A DNA stretch of 64,000 nt from NCBI RefSeq assembly GCF_000226115.1, contig NC_016458.1, positions 4,250,001 to 4,314,000 of the forward strand, written 5' to 3'. The translations under genes were made by a program, and so were the position numbers. Below the pieces are notes generated by a model. That model was not told where the DNA came from, searched no databases, and saw only the letters and a list, made by a program, of their open reading frames with translations. Source of the stretch: Thermothielavioides terrestris NRRL 8126. Its lineage: Eukaryota; Ascomycota; Sordariomycetes; Sordariales; Chaetomiaceae. Positions 9,342 to 21,580 of this stretch are shown here, in pieces; the first letter of the stretch is position 1; every line of letters begins with the position of its first letter.

Positions 9342-11689
9342 TGATTTCAAACCATCACATCTAGATAGGAATGGGACAGACCACAGCGCCACCTACCTTT
9401 ACTCGTGCGCGACATCCATCGCTTGCCCCCCGATCCGCTTCCTGATTCGGGCGTCGAAGCCAAGGCAGCGCGGTGATATGCGGTAGGAGACGGCGTTTGC
9501 AAGGACGTCAACGGCTACAGTAGCCGCGGCTCCCGTTGTCTAGGCGTCCTTATCGTCGCAGGAAATGGCCAGATGTATTCCGTACATGCTCCCGTGGCAG
9601 AAAAGCACAATCGCGTGATATTTTCCGGACTAATCTTCGTGCGTATTACATCTTCGAGGGACGGGACACAGGTCGGGATACCTACCTACATAACTGTATG
9701 TGTAGTGTTTGTAATCAAATCATTCTTAATGGCCGAGATGGCGAACTAAGATAACCCGGCTATACGTGTAGCGGTGGCTTCTGCCTGCATGTCATTGGAG
9801 AAACACGGATGAGTAACATCTCAGCGGGCCTCGTTTAGCTCTCGATGTTGTAACGACTATCACGCAGCGGGCGTCGTTAGAATATTTGAGGACCTCCGAA
9901 CCATCACGCAACGAGCTTCCCGATCTTGACTGCAGATGAAACAGCAAAAGACTGAATAAACATCGACCACATGCATATTTTGTTTTTAAAGTATGAAAGA
10001 CCATAGGCCCCGAGGCGACGATTCCGAATATCGATCCCCAAGTTGACTTCCAACAAGCAGCGACGTAAACACGCCAAAGAACAGAACCAGTTGCCTCGTC
10101 AATATCAGCTTACTCAACCATGGCTCAGCAGCGTTTCCTTGTGCGGCACTCATTGGAGTAGGCTCCAGCCCAAGCGCTCTCCGCTTAAGGTAGTACTTAG
10201 GGAGTGAAGGCAACGAGACAGACAGCAACTAACAAGGGGGCTTATCGAATCAATGTGTCCACGCAGTACCATGATAGCTCACGTTGTCTGGCCGCAAAAG
10301 AAGCCCTTGGCTAACGGCATTGACTTGACATGAAGGATTGATGTAAGAAACTTTTACCTACATAGGGTGATGTGATTCTGAAATTCATCTATCGGCTTCT
10401 CCTGCAGTTTGCGTGTTGCATTGCCAGGCGGTCAGGTGAGGCAATGAAGAGGTAGCCAGCAGTTTGAGGAACTGGGTTGCCAAACCGTTATCCGGAATCC
10501 CTTAGATGAGCGGTGAGGTGGCAACAATGGCGGAGGCTCGAGCAATGCACCAGACGTCAATCGGCGCAGCGGTGGCGGCAAGCTTCGGCTGCCCCTTCAA
10601 TGCGCAGCTCTCGATTGGGCCGGCGGAAAGCCAGTTCAGCGCACTTCAGCGCATTGGCGTTGGCTTGGCCCGTGCGTGGCCGGCTCTCGGCGGCTCTCGG
10701 AGTGCTCCGTGAGGCCCTGCAACAAATTAGCATCAGGGTTGGAGTCGAACATCGCGACGGCTGACTTGGAATTGGCATGAATTGCCTAGGAGCAGGTCTG
10801 ATACAGCCAACCTCTGGATTTTGCCAGCCTAAGCTGGTCATCAGGATCAACCTGTTCGAGCGCTGGAGCTGTGGATGGTTTCGGCAACGACCGCCAAGCC
10901 CGGCCGGAGCCCCGAGAGCCGGCATGAGTGGGTCCCCGATAAGCCCACATTTTCCGTGCCGTGCCGTGCCGGGTCCCCTCCGATCTCGACCCCGCCCACA
11001 CCCGAGAAAATTTCGTGATGTCACATGCATCACGTGCACCGATCCAGGAACCGCTGGATATTCAGGGATGACTTGATCTCCGATAATCCCAGCCGGGCGG
11101 CGTCCTTGCCACCAATTCGCCTGCCAGTCCAATCAATGGCGCTGCCTCCTATCGGTCCAGCAAGTGTTCAAGGTCGCCGACCACATCGGATGAACCAATC
11201 CACTCGTGTCGGGACGTTTGGAGCAACTCAGCCAGTCGGTATCTTGGGTATGCCAGTTTGTCCGAGCTGTCATGCGCAGCTCAGCCACTGTTCGCGCTTT
11301 GTCTCCTCTCAACGGCAAGTCGCTGTGCTGGAGAAGAACCCGTTCGGGTGTCGGCGTGGATCCGTCGGCGAGGCTAAGACGCCCGCGGGCCAAGGATCCT
11401 GCACCGCAGGCAGCTTGTGACAGTTCCATGATTGCTGGTCAATTCCAGTAGGTCGTGCCGTGTTCCGATTCTCGCTGTCAACAGACTTTGTCCTCACCGC
11501 TGGTACACAACCGGCGGGAAGTACATAAATAACTGTTTTCTCCACCGACGCATGTTCACTCGGGGAGGAATGTACTTGGCACTTCAACGCGACCCGAACT
11601 TCGAGTTCATTGCCGTTGATGTCCTACGTGTCGTGACCCCATCAACATCAGAGAGTAATACGCAGGCGTGCCTTCGATCCATCCACATC
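9342..11689. other. Intergenic, no gene seen
   Basis: About 2.3 kb with no recognisable gene. An 80-residue minus-strand reading frame at 9986-10228 contains one hydrophobic stretch but no family signature, and I do not call it. The promoter of the DUF1275 gene should lie at the right end. Confidence 0.45.
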
Positions 11690-12645
11690 ATGCAGCCTCC
11701 AGAAAAGGGGTCAAACCCCAGGTCTCGCTCCGGTGACGGAACTCTCGATCTTCAGAGCCACAAATCACCAGTCACCCGTGCGCCGTCATCCAATCTTTCA
11801 AGGGTATGGCATTATCTGAACGAGGACATCCGTGTTTCCTGCCTCGCCGAGCTCGAGCTACTGATCCTGACCTTCTGCATCGGCCTTCAAGGCAAGCAAG
11901 AGAACCGTCCCATTTTACCTCTCTCCAGCTTGCCAGACCTTTTTGCTGACCTCACGCCCCTGTTAAAACAGATGCCGTGTCCTTCCCCGACTTCCACTGC
12001 TTCGCGTCCAACCAAACGGGCAACACCGTCTTCCTGGTACTCGCCGTCGTGCTCCCCGAAGTCAACGGCGACATGTTCGTGACGGCCAACATCGGCGTCG
12101 CCCTGGGCTTCTTCCTCGCCGCCGCCTGGCTGACGGGCCAGCTGGGCCACGTCGTCGGCGCCCGCCGCCGCCTGTGGCTCGTGTTCTGCAACCTCGCGCA
12201 GAGCTGCCTCGTCCTCGCCGCCGCCGCGGTGCAGTACCTCAACCGCCCCCCCGGCGGCCCGCTCGCGCCGCTCGACGGCGCCTGGACCACGATGCCCGGC
12301 ACCCTGTGGGCCATCGGCCTGCTGGCCACCGCGGCCGGCAGCCAGGTGGTGCTGTCGCGATCGCTGCGCCTGACCGAGATCTCGACCGCCATGGCCACGG
12401 CCGCCTGGCTCGACCTGGTGATCGACCGGGACCTGTTTGCGCTGAGGAACAGGCCGAGGAATCGGCGGATCGGCTTCCTGGCCGCCCTCATCCTGGGCAC
12501 GCTGGCCGGCGCGTTCATATTCCGGCGCGTGGGCTCGCCCGCTGCGTTAATGGTGTCTGGCGCGGGGAAGATGTTGGTGACGGTCATGTTCCTGTTTAAT
12601 GGGGCGGAAAAGCCCAAGGTGACGGACCCCGAGGATTCGGCTTGA
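11690..12645 (+). CDS. DUF1275 (YoaK-like) multispanning membrane protein
   Basis: Two exons, 11690-11891 and 11972-12645, coding 291 residues. The join produces GLQ-DAVSFPDFHCFASNQTGN, the hallmark of DUF1275 proteins (D-x2-SFPDF...SNQTGNT), which leaves no doubt about the splice even though the donor is GC (AG|GCAAGC) rather than GT; the acceptor is TTAAAACAG|. About six hydrophobic helices follow, for example TVFLVLAVVLPEV, ANIGVALGFFLAAAWL and LILGTLAGAFIF. Function is unknown for the family; transport or membrane sensing is only inference. The start ATG at 11690 gives a normal family length with a hydrophilic N-terminal tail of about 45 residues. Upstream in-frame ATGs exist but add non-conserved sequence. 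Confidence 0.88.
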
Positions 12646-14248
12646 TCCGAAGGCGGAGGCCAGTGAAGTCCGCCGACTAAGGGGTCGACGCCGTTCCGCT
12701 CTGCATTGGATGAATTTGGCTTTAGGGGACAGCGCGGCGTTCTGGTCATGCATCTGATACCAGCTGGATTACGAGCAAGGATGGCGAGGGCTATTACGGA
12801 GTCTTTGTGGGAACATTCGGTCAGAGGCGAGCGGTCGTTTCACCAACACCAAGGGCTTGCTGGAAGGTAAATGGCAGGAACCGGCGTCAAAAGAAGAGCG
12901 GATTTCAGGTAAGTATAGAAGTGGTACAACTAGTAGTCGGCCAGTGGACATAGATGGAATTAAAGAGCCAATGTGAACTACGCGGTTTTGGAGCCTAGAA
13001 GATGCTGGCCGCGGGTCCCAGAATGGTACCCTCAGCATTAGAGACAGCAGCTCGGGCTTATCCATGCCAAAATGTACTTACAGATTAGCATTGTTCTAGA
13101 CAATTGTTCTCATTTTTGGGCTGGGAGAGACGAGGCTCATGGTCCAGGGGCACAGGGATGAAGGGCAAGTGAAAAGCAGAGTTGAAGGCATGAGACGAAG
13201 GAATAGCTGTTTATATCATAGCCACCGACTAGAGACACACACCTAGAAAAAAAGAAAAGAAAGAAACAAAGAAAGAAAAAAAGAAAGAAAGAAAGAAAGA
13301 AAGAAAGAGGTGACTACACCGGAGTGTTCTGAGAGCAGCGGGAAAAGCGAGGCCGGGGGCCGGTCAAGGCGTCGTCGCCGTAGTGCCGGCCGCCGGCCGC
13401 CGGCAGCGAAAACTGAAATGCGGTATGGAGAGCGAGAATCAAGGGGCTTGGGCCAAAGCTGCCGCGGGCGCAGGGCGAGGCGAGGGAAGGGACCAGAGAG
13501 AGAGGAGAGCCACGACGGCCGAACGGTGCGAGAAGTCTGTTTCATTGTTGGAGTGAGTGCGGCTCCAGCGTGGCATTTAATTTTTATTTTTTGTGATGAT
13601 CCCTGTTTTTGTCCGATGCCTGTGCTCAACAGTCAAGCAGGAGATCTCGCTGAACGTCGGTGTCTACCACGGATGGAAAGGCAGGAGCCTCGAAACTGCT
13701 TGTACAATTATTCTCCTCGAGCTACAACCACATTCCTATCCACCAACACGGAAACTCGGCCATCGCTCACCACGCTGAACGGGTTCCGCCACAATACCAC
13801 AGCATATCGCGGCCGCTTGTGCAGCGAGGATTTTCAGTCCTCCATTCGGCCACGAGAACTACGGGTACTCAAGAAGGCAACTTTTGCAACTCCTCGCTAT
13901 AGCGGTATCCTCTACGCTTGGCTATTTCCAACGGGCTTTTGTATTTTCTGTCGGAGACCCCTGCCGTCAGCCCATAAGGTAGCTCAGGGCAAGGCCCCAC
14001 TTCAGCTCACTGGAGAGCCCCACAAGCCCTCGCGCCAAAGCACCTGATGTCGCGTCTGCTGCGAGACGCGTCCCGCTCGTCGCACGGAAGGGTCCCCACC
14101 TACTCAGCCAAACACGCCCAACACGCTGGCTCCTGCGCGCCATTCGTCCCCCACGAGGTTCTTCTGCTCCCCTCCCCGGAATCCGCTGGAGTCCTACGGC
14201 CCGGATGCATGCGGTCCGAGTCCGGGACAATTGCTGCGGCGAGACTTG
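12646..14248. other. Intergenic, includes RecQ promoter
   Basis: No gene recognised in 1.6 kb. It contains the GAAA microsatellite at 13246-13310. The stretch before 14249 should hold the promoter and leader of the RecQ gene; no upstream coding exon could be supported. Confidence 0.45.
13246..13310. repeat. (GAAA)n microsatellite
   Basis: About 65 bases of purine-only sequence, mostly GAAA units with a few longer A runs and one C. The last part contains about seven perfect GAAA copies. Probably polymorphic in length. Confidence 0.9.
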
Positions 14249-17200
14249 ATGACCCGCAACAATCTCAGCGAGCACCTGGCCTGGCTGCTCAACAACATCA
14301 GCCGGTCGCCGCCCACGGCGCCGCAGCTGCCTGCTGCTGGTGCGGGTGCTGGTACAGGTGCGAGCGCGGGTGCTGGTGCGGCTGCGGGTACTGGAGCTGG
14401 TGGAATTGATGCTGGTGTTGGTGTTCGTGCTGGTGCTCGTGCTGGTGCTGGTGCTGCTGCTCCCGCCGCCGCCGCCGCCGCCGCCGCTGCTGCCCCGGAC
14501 CGGCTCGCCCATTCTTTCGCTTCAGATTCTTTCCCCGCCGGGTCTGGCAGGCCTGACTTCGGATCACAGCCCCGCGGCGGCGCCCACCACGCTTTAAACC
14601 CCCCTCTGCCTTCCACTTCCACTTCCTCCTCTGCCTCCTCCTCTGCCACTGCACCCAACTCTCGTCCTACTCCCGGGACCGTCCCCGCACCACAACCGGC
14701 TGCCCTTGCAGATGCAACCCGATCTGCTGCTCACTTGCGGGACACTTACAAGGCGACCGGCAACGAGAGAACAATGGACCGTCTTCCTCTTTCACCAGTT
14801 ACCACTTCCAGTCGGCCGACTCCAGCCGCCAGGCCGCCGCCCTTGCCGACTCCCGCTCCCACAACGGGAACAGCTTCAATTGGCCCGCTTCAACGCGCCT
14901 ACTCGGCATCCCTCGCGCGCGCATCGCCCTCGACTTCAATTTCGCCGCACAAAAATCCCATGTCCCCAGCTTCTGGCTGCAGCGACGCTTGGAAGCCACG
15001 CTCCGCCCCGCTGACGGCTGGCGCCCCCGACGTCGACTATCAATTGTCTTCCGACCCGCTCGACCTGACCGAGTCAGACAAGTACGACGGTTCCAGTTCG
15101 GTCCTAGGCTTTGGAGAAGACAAGAGGCTGTGGCGCGAGGATTTTGCGGAGCGCCCCGAGCCCATCTCCAGTCGCGTCAAGAAGCCTGGGGCTGAGAACT
15201 TGCCCCATGGATCAGGTGCGCACAAGATGGAGACGTCGGGTCACCGCGGGGATGAAGACGAGTTCCCGGATATCGACGACCTCATTCCGCCTTCGTCGGT
15301 TTTAAAATCCGTCGCCAGGAGGCGCGAGCCTCCTGCTCAGGTCACGGGCATCGAGAGCCCTTGCGCCCAGCTTTCCACTGGGTTAGCATCCCACGTTAGC
15401 CATACGTTCGCACAGAAGTCGACCAGCGGCATGACTCGTAGCGCCCAACAGGGGAGACGGGAAAGCGATTTTGAACTGCCTCACGGCAGTCTGAACAGGA
15501 CACCGTCTCCTCCGCTCCCCCGGCCGGACCTTGTGTCGTCCAGCCGAAAGCGCAAAACACCCTCCTCGCCCGATCCGCTCGATGACGAAGACCCGGAGCT
15601 CGAGGTTGGCTTCTACGCTCAGACCAGCAATAAGCCCAAGAGAACGAGGCACGACATCGTTTTGGACTCGGAGGACGATTGCATCGCCCCACTCACACAC
15701 CAACCGCCCGTAGCCCCTAAAAGCATGGGCGCGAATCTCGAAACCCCCTCATCTACCCCTCTGGAGACCCGGCCCAAGGGGTCGTCGGACCCCTTGCGTC
15801 CTTCAAAGACTCCGCATCCCAAGAGTTCTGTGGACTGTCCGAGCAGCGACACGACGGGCGAGCCCCGTTCTGACGAAGCATTGCCTCGACAAGATGGCCG
15901 AGACGAGCAGGACTCGCAGGGTTCTCAAACTTCTGCTTCGCTTGAGCGGAACAAGAACATCTTGGGCTTGTTCCTCGCCCGCCCGTCAGTGTTGGAGAGC
16001 AAAGCTCTGTTTCTCCAAGATCAGCTGCGCAAGAACAAGGAGGAGTTTACCGAATGTTTACGGGTCAATGCGCCGAAGGACGAGCGGGACCGGATACGGA
16101 GAGCACGGGACGCCTTGGTGCAACGGCAGAAAGCCTTGAGCGCGATCGAGGCCGAGCACAAGACCTTCAAGGAGTTGAGCAACAGGCGGGAGAACTTGTT
16201 GACTGAACTGGGAAATGCGTTTGCCGACGGCCTCGACACCACGGAAGACGAAGCCCGGCTCGACGAGCTGTCGGAGGAGATTAAGAAAAAGGAGGCCGCT
16301 TTGATCCGCAACTTGGTGGCCGCCGGCATTGACGATCTGGACTTCCTCAAAGACCCGAACGACTCGATTGCGGCTCCCGACTCGCCCACCACTCCGGTCG
16401 TGTTCGCTACCCAGCCCCCACACAAGCTTCGTCTCGATGACTCGTCCAACAAGATCCCAGTGATTCCCGAATGCAACTCGCAAGTCGTCTTGCAGACCCA
16501 GTCGTCCCAGATCCGAACCCATGGCGCTCGTGCCAGCAGCTCAGCCCGCGCCCTCAGACTGCCCCCAGCCCCTTCCGCCTCGCAGGCCCGCGGTTCAGCA
16601 ACGTCGAACAGCCTGAGCATTGAGGTCAACACGGGAGAGAGAACCTGCATCGAAATTTGCGATGACGATGATGTCTATGACCGTGGCGACGATGAGGACT
16701 GGATGGCACTGGACAATCACAGCTCGCCGCCGCGGCCGGACCTTCCACAACCGCGCGCGCAGACGCCAACCAACCTCACGCGGACGTCGGTGACTGACTA
16801 CTTTGGGGATGGTAGCGACGAGGAGGAAATGCTGGCTGTTGCGAACAGCTTCGAGCAGCAACAGGCGATGCTCGCCGCGCGCCCGCACGCGCACCGCGAG
16901 CGGTCAGCACTGTCGGAATCGTCCGGGAATGCTGGGCCTCCGGTGAGGAAGCGGCTTACTGCGAAGAGCGCGCCTTTGCGACAGCCCAAAGCCTCTATCA
17001 ATCTGGAGTTGATGAAGTATCCATGGTCCGAGGATGTCCGCCGCGCCCTGAAAGATCGCTTCAGGATGACGGGATTCCGCCACAACCAGCTCGAGGCCAT
17101 CAACGCTACGCTGGCCGGCAAAGACGCGTTTGTGCTGATGCCCACCGGAGGCGGAAAGTCGCTCTGCTACCAACTGCCCGCCATGGTTAACTCGGGCAAG

Positions 17201-19955
17201 ACGCGAGGGATCACTCTGGTCATCTCTCCTCTTCTGAGTCTCATGAACGATCAGGTCGCGCATCTCAAGCGACTCAACATCCTCGCCACGTCCTTCAACG
17301 GGAGCATCAACAGCGAGCTCCGCAATCACATCTTGAGTGTTTTCCGCGAGGAGAATCCGGAGCATTTCATCCAGCTGCTCTATGCTACTCCCGAGATGCT
17401 TACCAGCAGTCCTGCATTCAGAAAGGGGATCGAGACGCTGTACCGGAAGAAGAAGCTGGCGCGCATCGTCATCGACGAGGCTCACTGCGTGAGTCACTGG
17501 GGTCACGATTTCCGGCCGGACTACAAGGCCCTCGGGCAGTTCCGCCTGGCGTTCACCGGGGTGCCCGTGATGGCGCTGACAGCCACGGCGACCAGCAACG
17601 TCATCGCGGATATCAAGCACAATCTAAGCATGGAAGGCTGCGAGGTCTTTTCGCAGAGCTTCAACCGGCCCAACCTGTACTACGAGGTCATCGAGAAGCA
17701 GACACGCTTTATCCAGGGCATGGGCGAAATGATCACCAAGAAGTACCCCGGGCAGAGCGGCATCGTCTACACTCTGTCGCGCAAGTCCGCCGAAGGGACT
17801 GCCAGCACGCTTGCGACGAAACACGGCATCAAGGCTCGTTACTACCACGCCATGATGGATCCCGAGTCCAAGGCGGAAGTCCAGCGGAAGTGGCAGGAGG
17901 GCGAGATCCACGTCGTCGTGGCCACGATTGCGTTCGGTATGGGCATCGACAAGCCGGATGTGCGTTTCGTCATCCACCAAAACCTGCCCAAGAGCCTAGA
18001 GGGCTACTACCAGGAAACGGGCCGCGCGGGCCGAGACGGACAGCCCTCTGATTGCTACCTGTATTTCTCCTACGGCGATGTCCCTGCTCTGCGACGAATG
18101 ATCAACGAAGACAAGGACAAGCCGAAGGAGGAGAAGGAGAGGCAGCACGCCATGCTCAACCGCATGGTCACCTATTGCGAGAGCACCCATACGTGCCGTC
18201 GAGTCCAGATTCTTCAGTACTTTGGGGAGAGATTCGACGCCGCGCAGTGCAACGACAAGTGTGACAATTGCCGCAACGGGAAGAAGAATGGAGCCGCGGT
18301 CCTCGAAGATTTCACTGACTGCGCCTTGGCTCTCCTCGAAGCCGTGCGCGAGCTGGGAAAGGTCACCTTGGGCAAGCTCGTCGAGATCGTCACGGCCAGC
18401 AAAAACGTGGGAAAACACCAAGCCATCGCTGGCTTCGCTCGCTGCAAGGGGATGAAGAACCACGAAGTCCAACGCGTCGTCATGGCCCTCCATGATGAGG
18501 GCGCTCTGACCGACGTACAGCTGCTGTGCGAGAGCAACGGCATTCCCATCACCAACTTCCAGGTGAGAGAATCCTCCTCCATTGAATGAAGAGCCCTCCA
18601 GCAGATCAGTGCTGGCAATGCCATGCCGCTAACCCTCTTTGCAGCTTGGACATCGTGTGGCCCGAGGGTATTTCGAAGGCGAACGCCGCCTTCGCCTAAC
18701 AGTGCCAAGGACGGACCCAGCACCCGCCCAGGCCTGGGACCAAAGCCGGACCACCAACCTCGATGACGCGCCTTCCGCGGCCACCAAAACCGCGCGGAGC
18801 CGACGACCCCCGCCGTCTACGAACGTCTCCTCGCCCGTCCTTTCCGTGTCGAGGAAACGGAAAGACAAATCTGTGATGGCGACGGTCCTGGACGAAGAGG
18901 ATGACGACCGGGAGAGTGATGATGGCCCGGAACTGCATCCAAACGGCTACGAGAAGGACGACTTTGTGGTTTCCGACGACGGAGAGGAAGAAGACGCATT
19001 CGACCCAAGCCCTCCCCGCCGCCGTCACCCGCCCCAGCAGCGGCAGGCAACACTGGACGAACTGGGACCCCCCATCTCCCGCGACCCGCGCCTCGAAGAA
19101 GCTGGGCTCGACGAAGTTCATCAGGATATCGTCCACGCCTTTGTCTCGAGAGCCCACGAGGTGGAGGAGAGCCTCCGCAACAGGCACGGCTTGCGTCGCC
19201 CGCTCTTCACCGAGCAGCAATACCGGGAGATGGCAATCCGGTGGACAACAAGCGTCGCCCAAATGTACACCATCCGTGGCGTCGACAAGACCAAGGTGGA
19301 CTTATACGGCGCTAAGTTCGCCTCGCTCGTCCAGCAGTTCCACGCCCAATATCGGGAAATGATGGGGCAATCGGCGCAGTCGTCCTCTGCCGCGGTGATA
19401 GCGCCCCCACGGGCGAAGAAGAAGGAAGTTGTCGACCTCATCAGCGACGACGAGGACTACGAAATGTCTGGTGACAGCCGCGGCTTCCGCTTGGGGCGCG
19501 AAGAGGAAGATGGCGATGCCAGCGAGGACGGGTATGAGGAGGACGAGGAGGCTGAGGAAGACCTTGGGCCCTCTCACTACTTTGCCGACCGTGCTGCCCG
19601 AGCATCGCCACCCGCCGACCATGCCGAGAACCCTTCAGTTCAGCGGTGGCAAAGGCGGTTCGAGCAACTTAATATGGCGAGCAAAAAAGCGGCCACCGCA
19701 TTGTACAGCCACGAAGGGGCCGGCAGAGCTTCAGGCACAAGCTATAGGGGCGGGAAGAAACCTTACCACAAGCATCGAGGCGGTGGGCACTCGTTCTCGC
19801 GGGCCAGCTCAACCAGTGGCGTGTCCAAGCACAAGGGGTCGGTCAGCCGACAGCTTGGAAGGTCCCACACACCAGTGGGCAACGCGCGGACTAAGTCCGC
19901 TTCGGGCTCGAAAAAGCCTGGCCTGGGCAGCGGCATTTCCACCATGCCTTACTGA
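14249..19955 (+). CDS. qde-3: RecQ-family DNA helicase (QDE-3/SGS1/BLM type)
   Basis: Two exons, 14249-18562 and 18645-19955, coding about 1874 residues, close to Neurospora QDE-3. It unwinds DNA 3' to 5' and acts in recombination and replication-fork repair; in Neurospora QDE-3 also supports quelling. The N-terminus MTRNNLSEHLAWLLN is typical of this clade and fixes the start. A Gly/Ala tract and a long acidic, disordered region (residues about 30-920) follow. The helicase core begins near 922: Walker A TGGGKS with K970, DEAH box at 1076-1079, then motif VI region QETGRAGRDG. A RecQ zinc-binding module has cysteines from 1316 to about 1344 (CNDKCDNC), followed by the RQC winged helix. Exon 2 carries the HRDC domain (about 1594-1680) and a basic tail with VVDLISDDED, a possible SUMO-interacting motif. 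The intron at 18563-18644 has GTGAGA, CTAAC and TTTGCAG and lies between RQC and HRDC. Confidence 0.96.
14333..14500 (+). repeat. GGTGCT-rich coding repeat in RecQ
   Basis: Imperfect GGTGCT/GGTGCG hexamers followed by a GCC run encode an Ala/Gly tract at about residues 29-84. Likely slippage-prone and variable in length. It remains in frame. Confidence 0.8.
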
Positions 19956-21580
19956 AGCCCACCTCTCCTGCCTGCGGATCCGCGGCACTGTTCGGGCCGA
20001 TGAAGAAGGGTTGAGGGATGATGGTCTTTGACAACAAGGGTGCATCCCTTCTTGTCTTGCTATTGTGCCAGAACCGCTATCCCATCTCTGGTGCGCGGTC
20101 TGGTCGGCACTTGCGAGGTTTGGCCCGGCTGTTACCGCGGTCTGATCACACCTCCCATTTTCTGATCGCGGATTTCACGTTGCGTGAAACCGCAATCTCA
20201 TCTTCCTCTCACGCCCTTCCCGCGATCCGATCTCGCGTCTCGCGTTCTGGCCCATGGCTGGGCGAAGAACCGCAATCTCATGCCCACTCCTCTCATGATC
20301 CAATCCTCCCAGCTTTCAACCACAACCAACTCTGTTTGCAGACGGTCAACTGGCGGCTTGCAATCTCGACGGCTTTTGCACACATCTGCTTAAACAATTT
20401 GCATTGGGGCGGGCAGCATTTAGACAAGCATTGACACGGCGTTATCGGGACAAGGAGACAGGTGGGAAGACTTTGGAAGGAGTTAGGCGGTCGGTCTCCG
20501 GGTTTCGTTTCTGGAGCAGAGTCTTGGACTTTTTCACAAGTCTTATGTTTTGCTCTCAGAGAGAGAGGAGGAATTCTCGGGCACTTCAGGCATGGCAGTC
20601 ATGGGAGGAGGGGAAATGATGATTCAATGATCGTCATTTTGCTGCATGGCATGCTGTAGTGTATATAGCTCAGCAACCGTATATATATACATAACCACGC
20701 TTTGCCTTATAAGTGTCAGCCGCGTCAAACAAGGACCATGGGCAAGCATGCATGGCATTAATCACATGATGAGCGTGATGTGGCAAGACTTTTGGTGTGG
20801 GATCTCTCGTGTTCATCCGCACAAGCGAACAAACGTGAGCAATTCTTGGAGTGGGCAAGCAGGATATTCAGGGGTTGAGTAACCACGAAGCGACACCACA
20901 CCACCGCACGCCATGTATTTACCGAGGGACAGTTTTGCTTGCTGTTTCTGAGAAGTGCTGTTCAATCTTCTCAATTCCCAATCCTTTTTCACTGGTCTCT
21001 GTCTCTCTTCGAGGTATGTTTGTTGATTACCTAACACCATTACGCCTCCTCTCCTCCCTTCCATCCCACGACGCTTTTGTATGCTGGGGTATATGCCGAG
21101 CTATATACGGGATATGGGACGAGCCAGGTTAAATATGGAGTGAACAGTTAAGTTAGAGGCCCCTGTCATGGAGGGCAGAATGCAAAGATGCCTAGCGTGA
21201 GCAGCTGCGTAAACGGTGGAGCCCAGACTGGTAGCTGGGCTGCAAGAAGGCAAAAGAAGAGAAGCGAAGTGGTCCTGTGGAAAGGGCCCATCTCCTGGTT
21301 GATGCAAGAAAGTAATGCTGGGTAGAAAAAGAGACCAAGATGCTGATCGAAAAGAACCCAAGCAGGGTGAAGTGGAACAAAGTTGATAGAAGGAAAGGAG
21401 AAAGGGGGCATAGCTCGATGCCGCCGGAGGAACGGGAAGTGAGTAAAAATGGATCGAGCAAAAAAGGATGAAGCTGGGTGAAGCAGTCTATCAGATCAGG
21501 AGTCGTAACATCTTTCCAGTCATTAAAACCCCCCACACACCCCTGGCATATCCATCTTTTGTCCGCCGACTTTTGAAATA
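19956..21580. other. Intergenic spacer
   Basis: A 1.6-kb spacer between two convergent genes. It contains an AT-rich TATATATAC stretch near 20680-20692 and an imperfect direct repeat of ATCTCATCTTCC/AATCTCATGCCC type around 20195-20285. No gene is seen. Confidence 0.4.

Noticed and set aside
9986..10228. 80-residue minus-strand frame with one hydrophobic stretch
   Set aside because: Too short, no family features, no splice partners.
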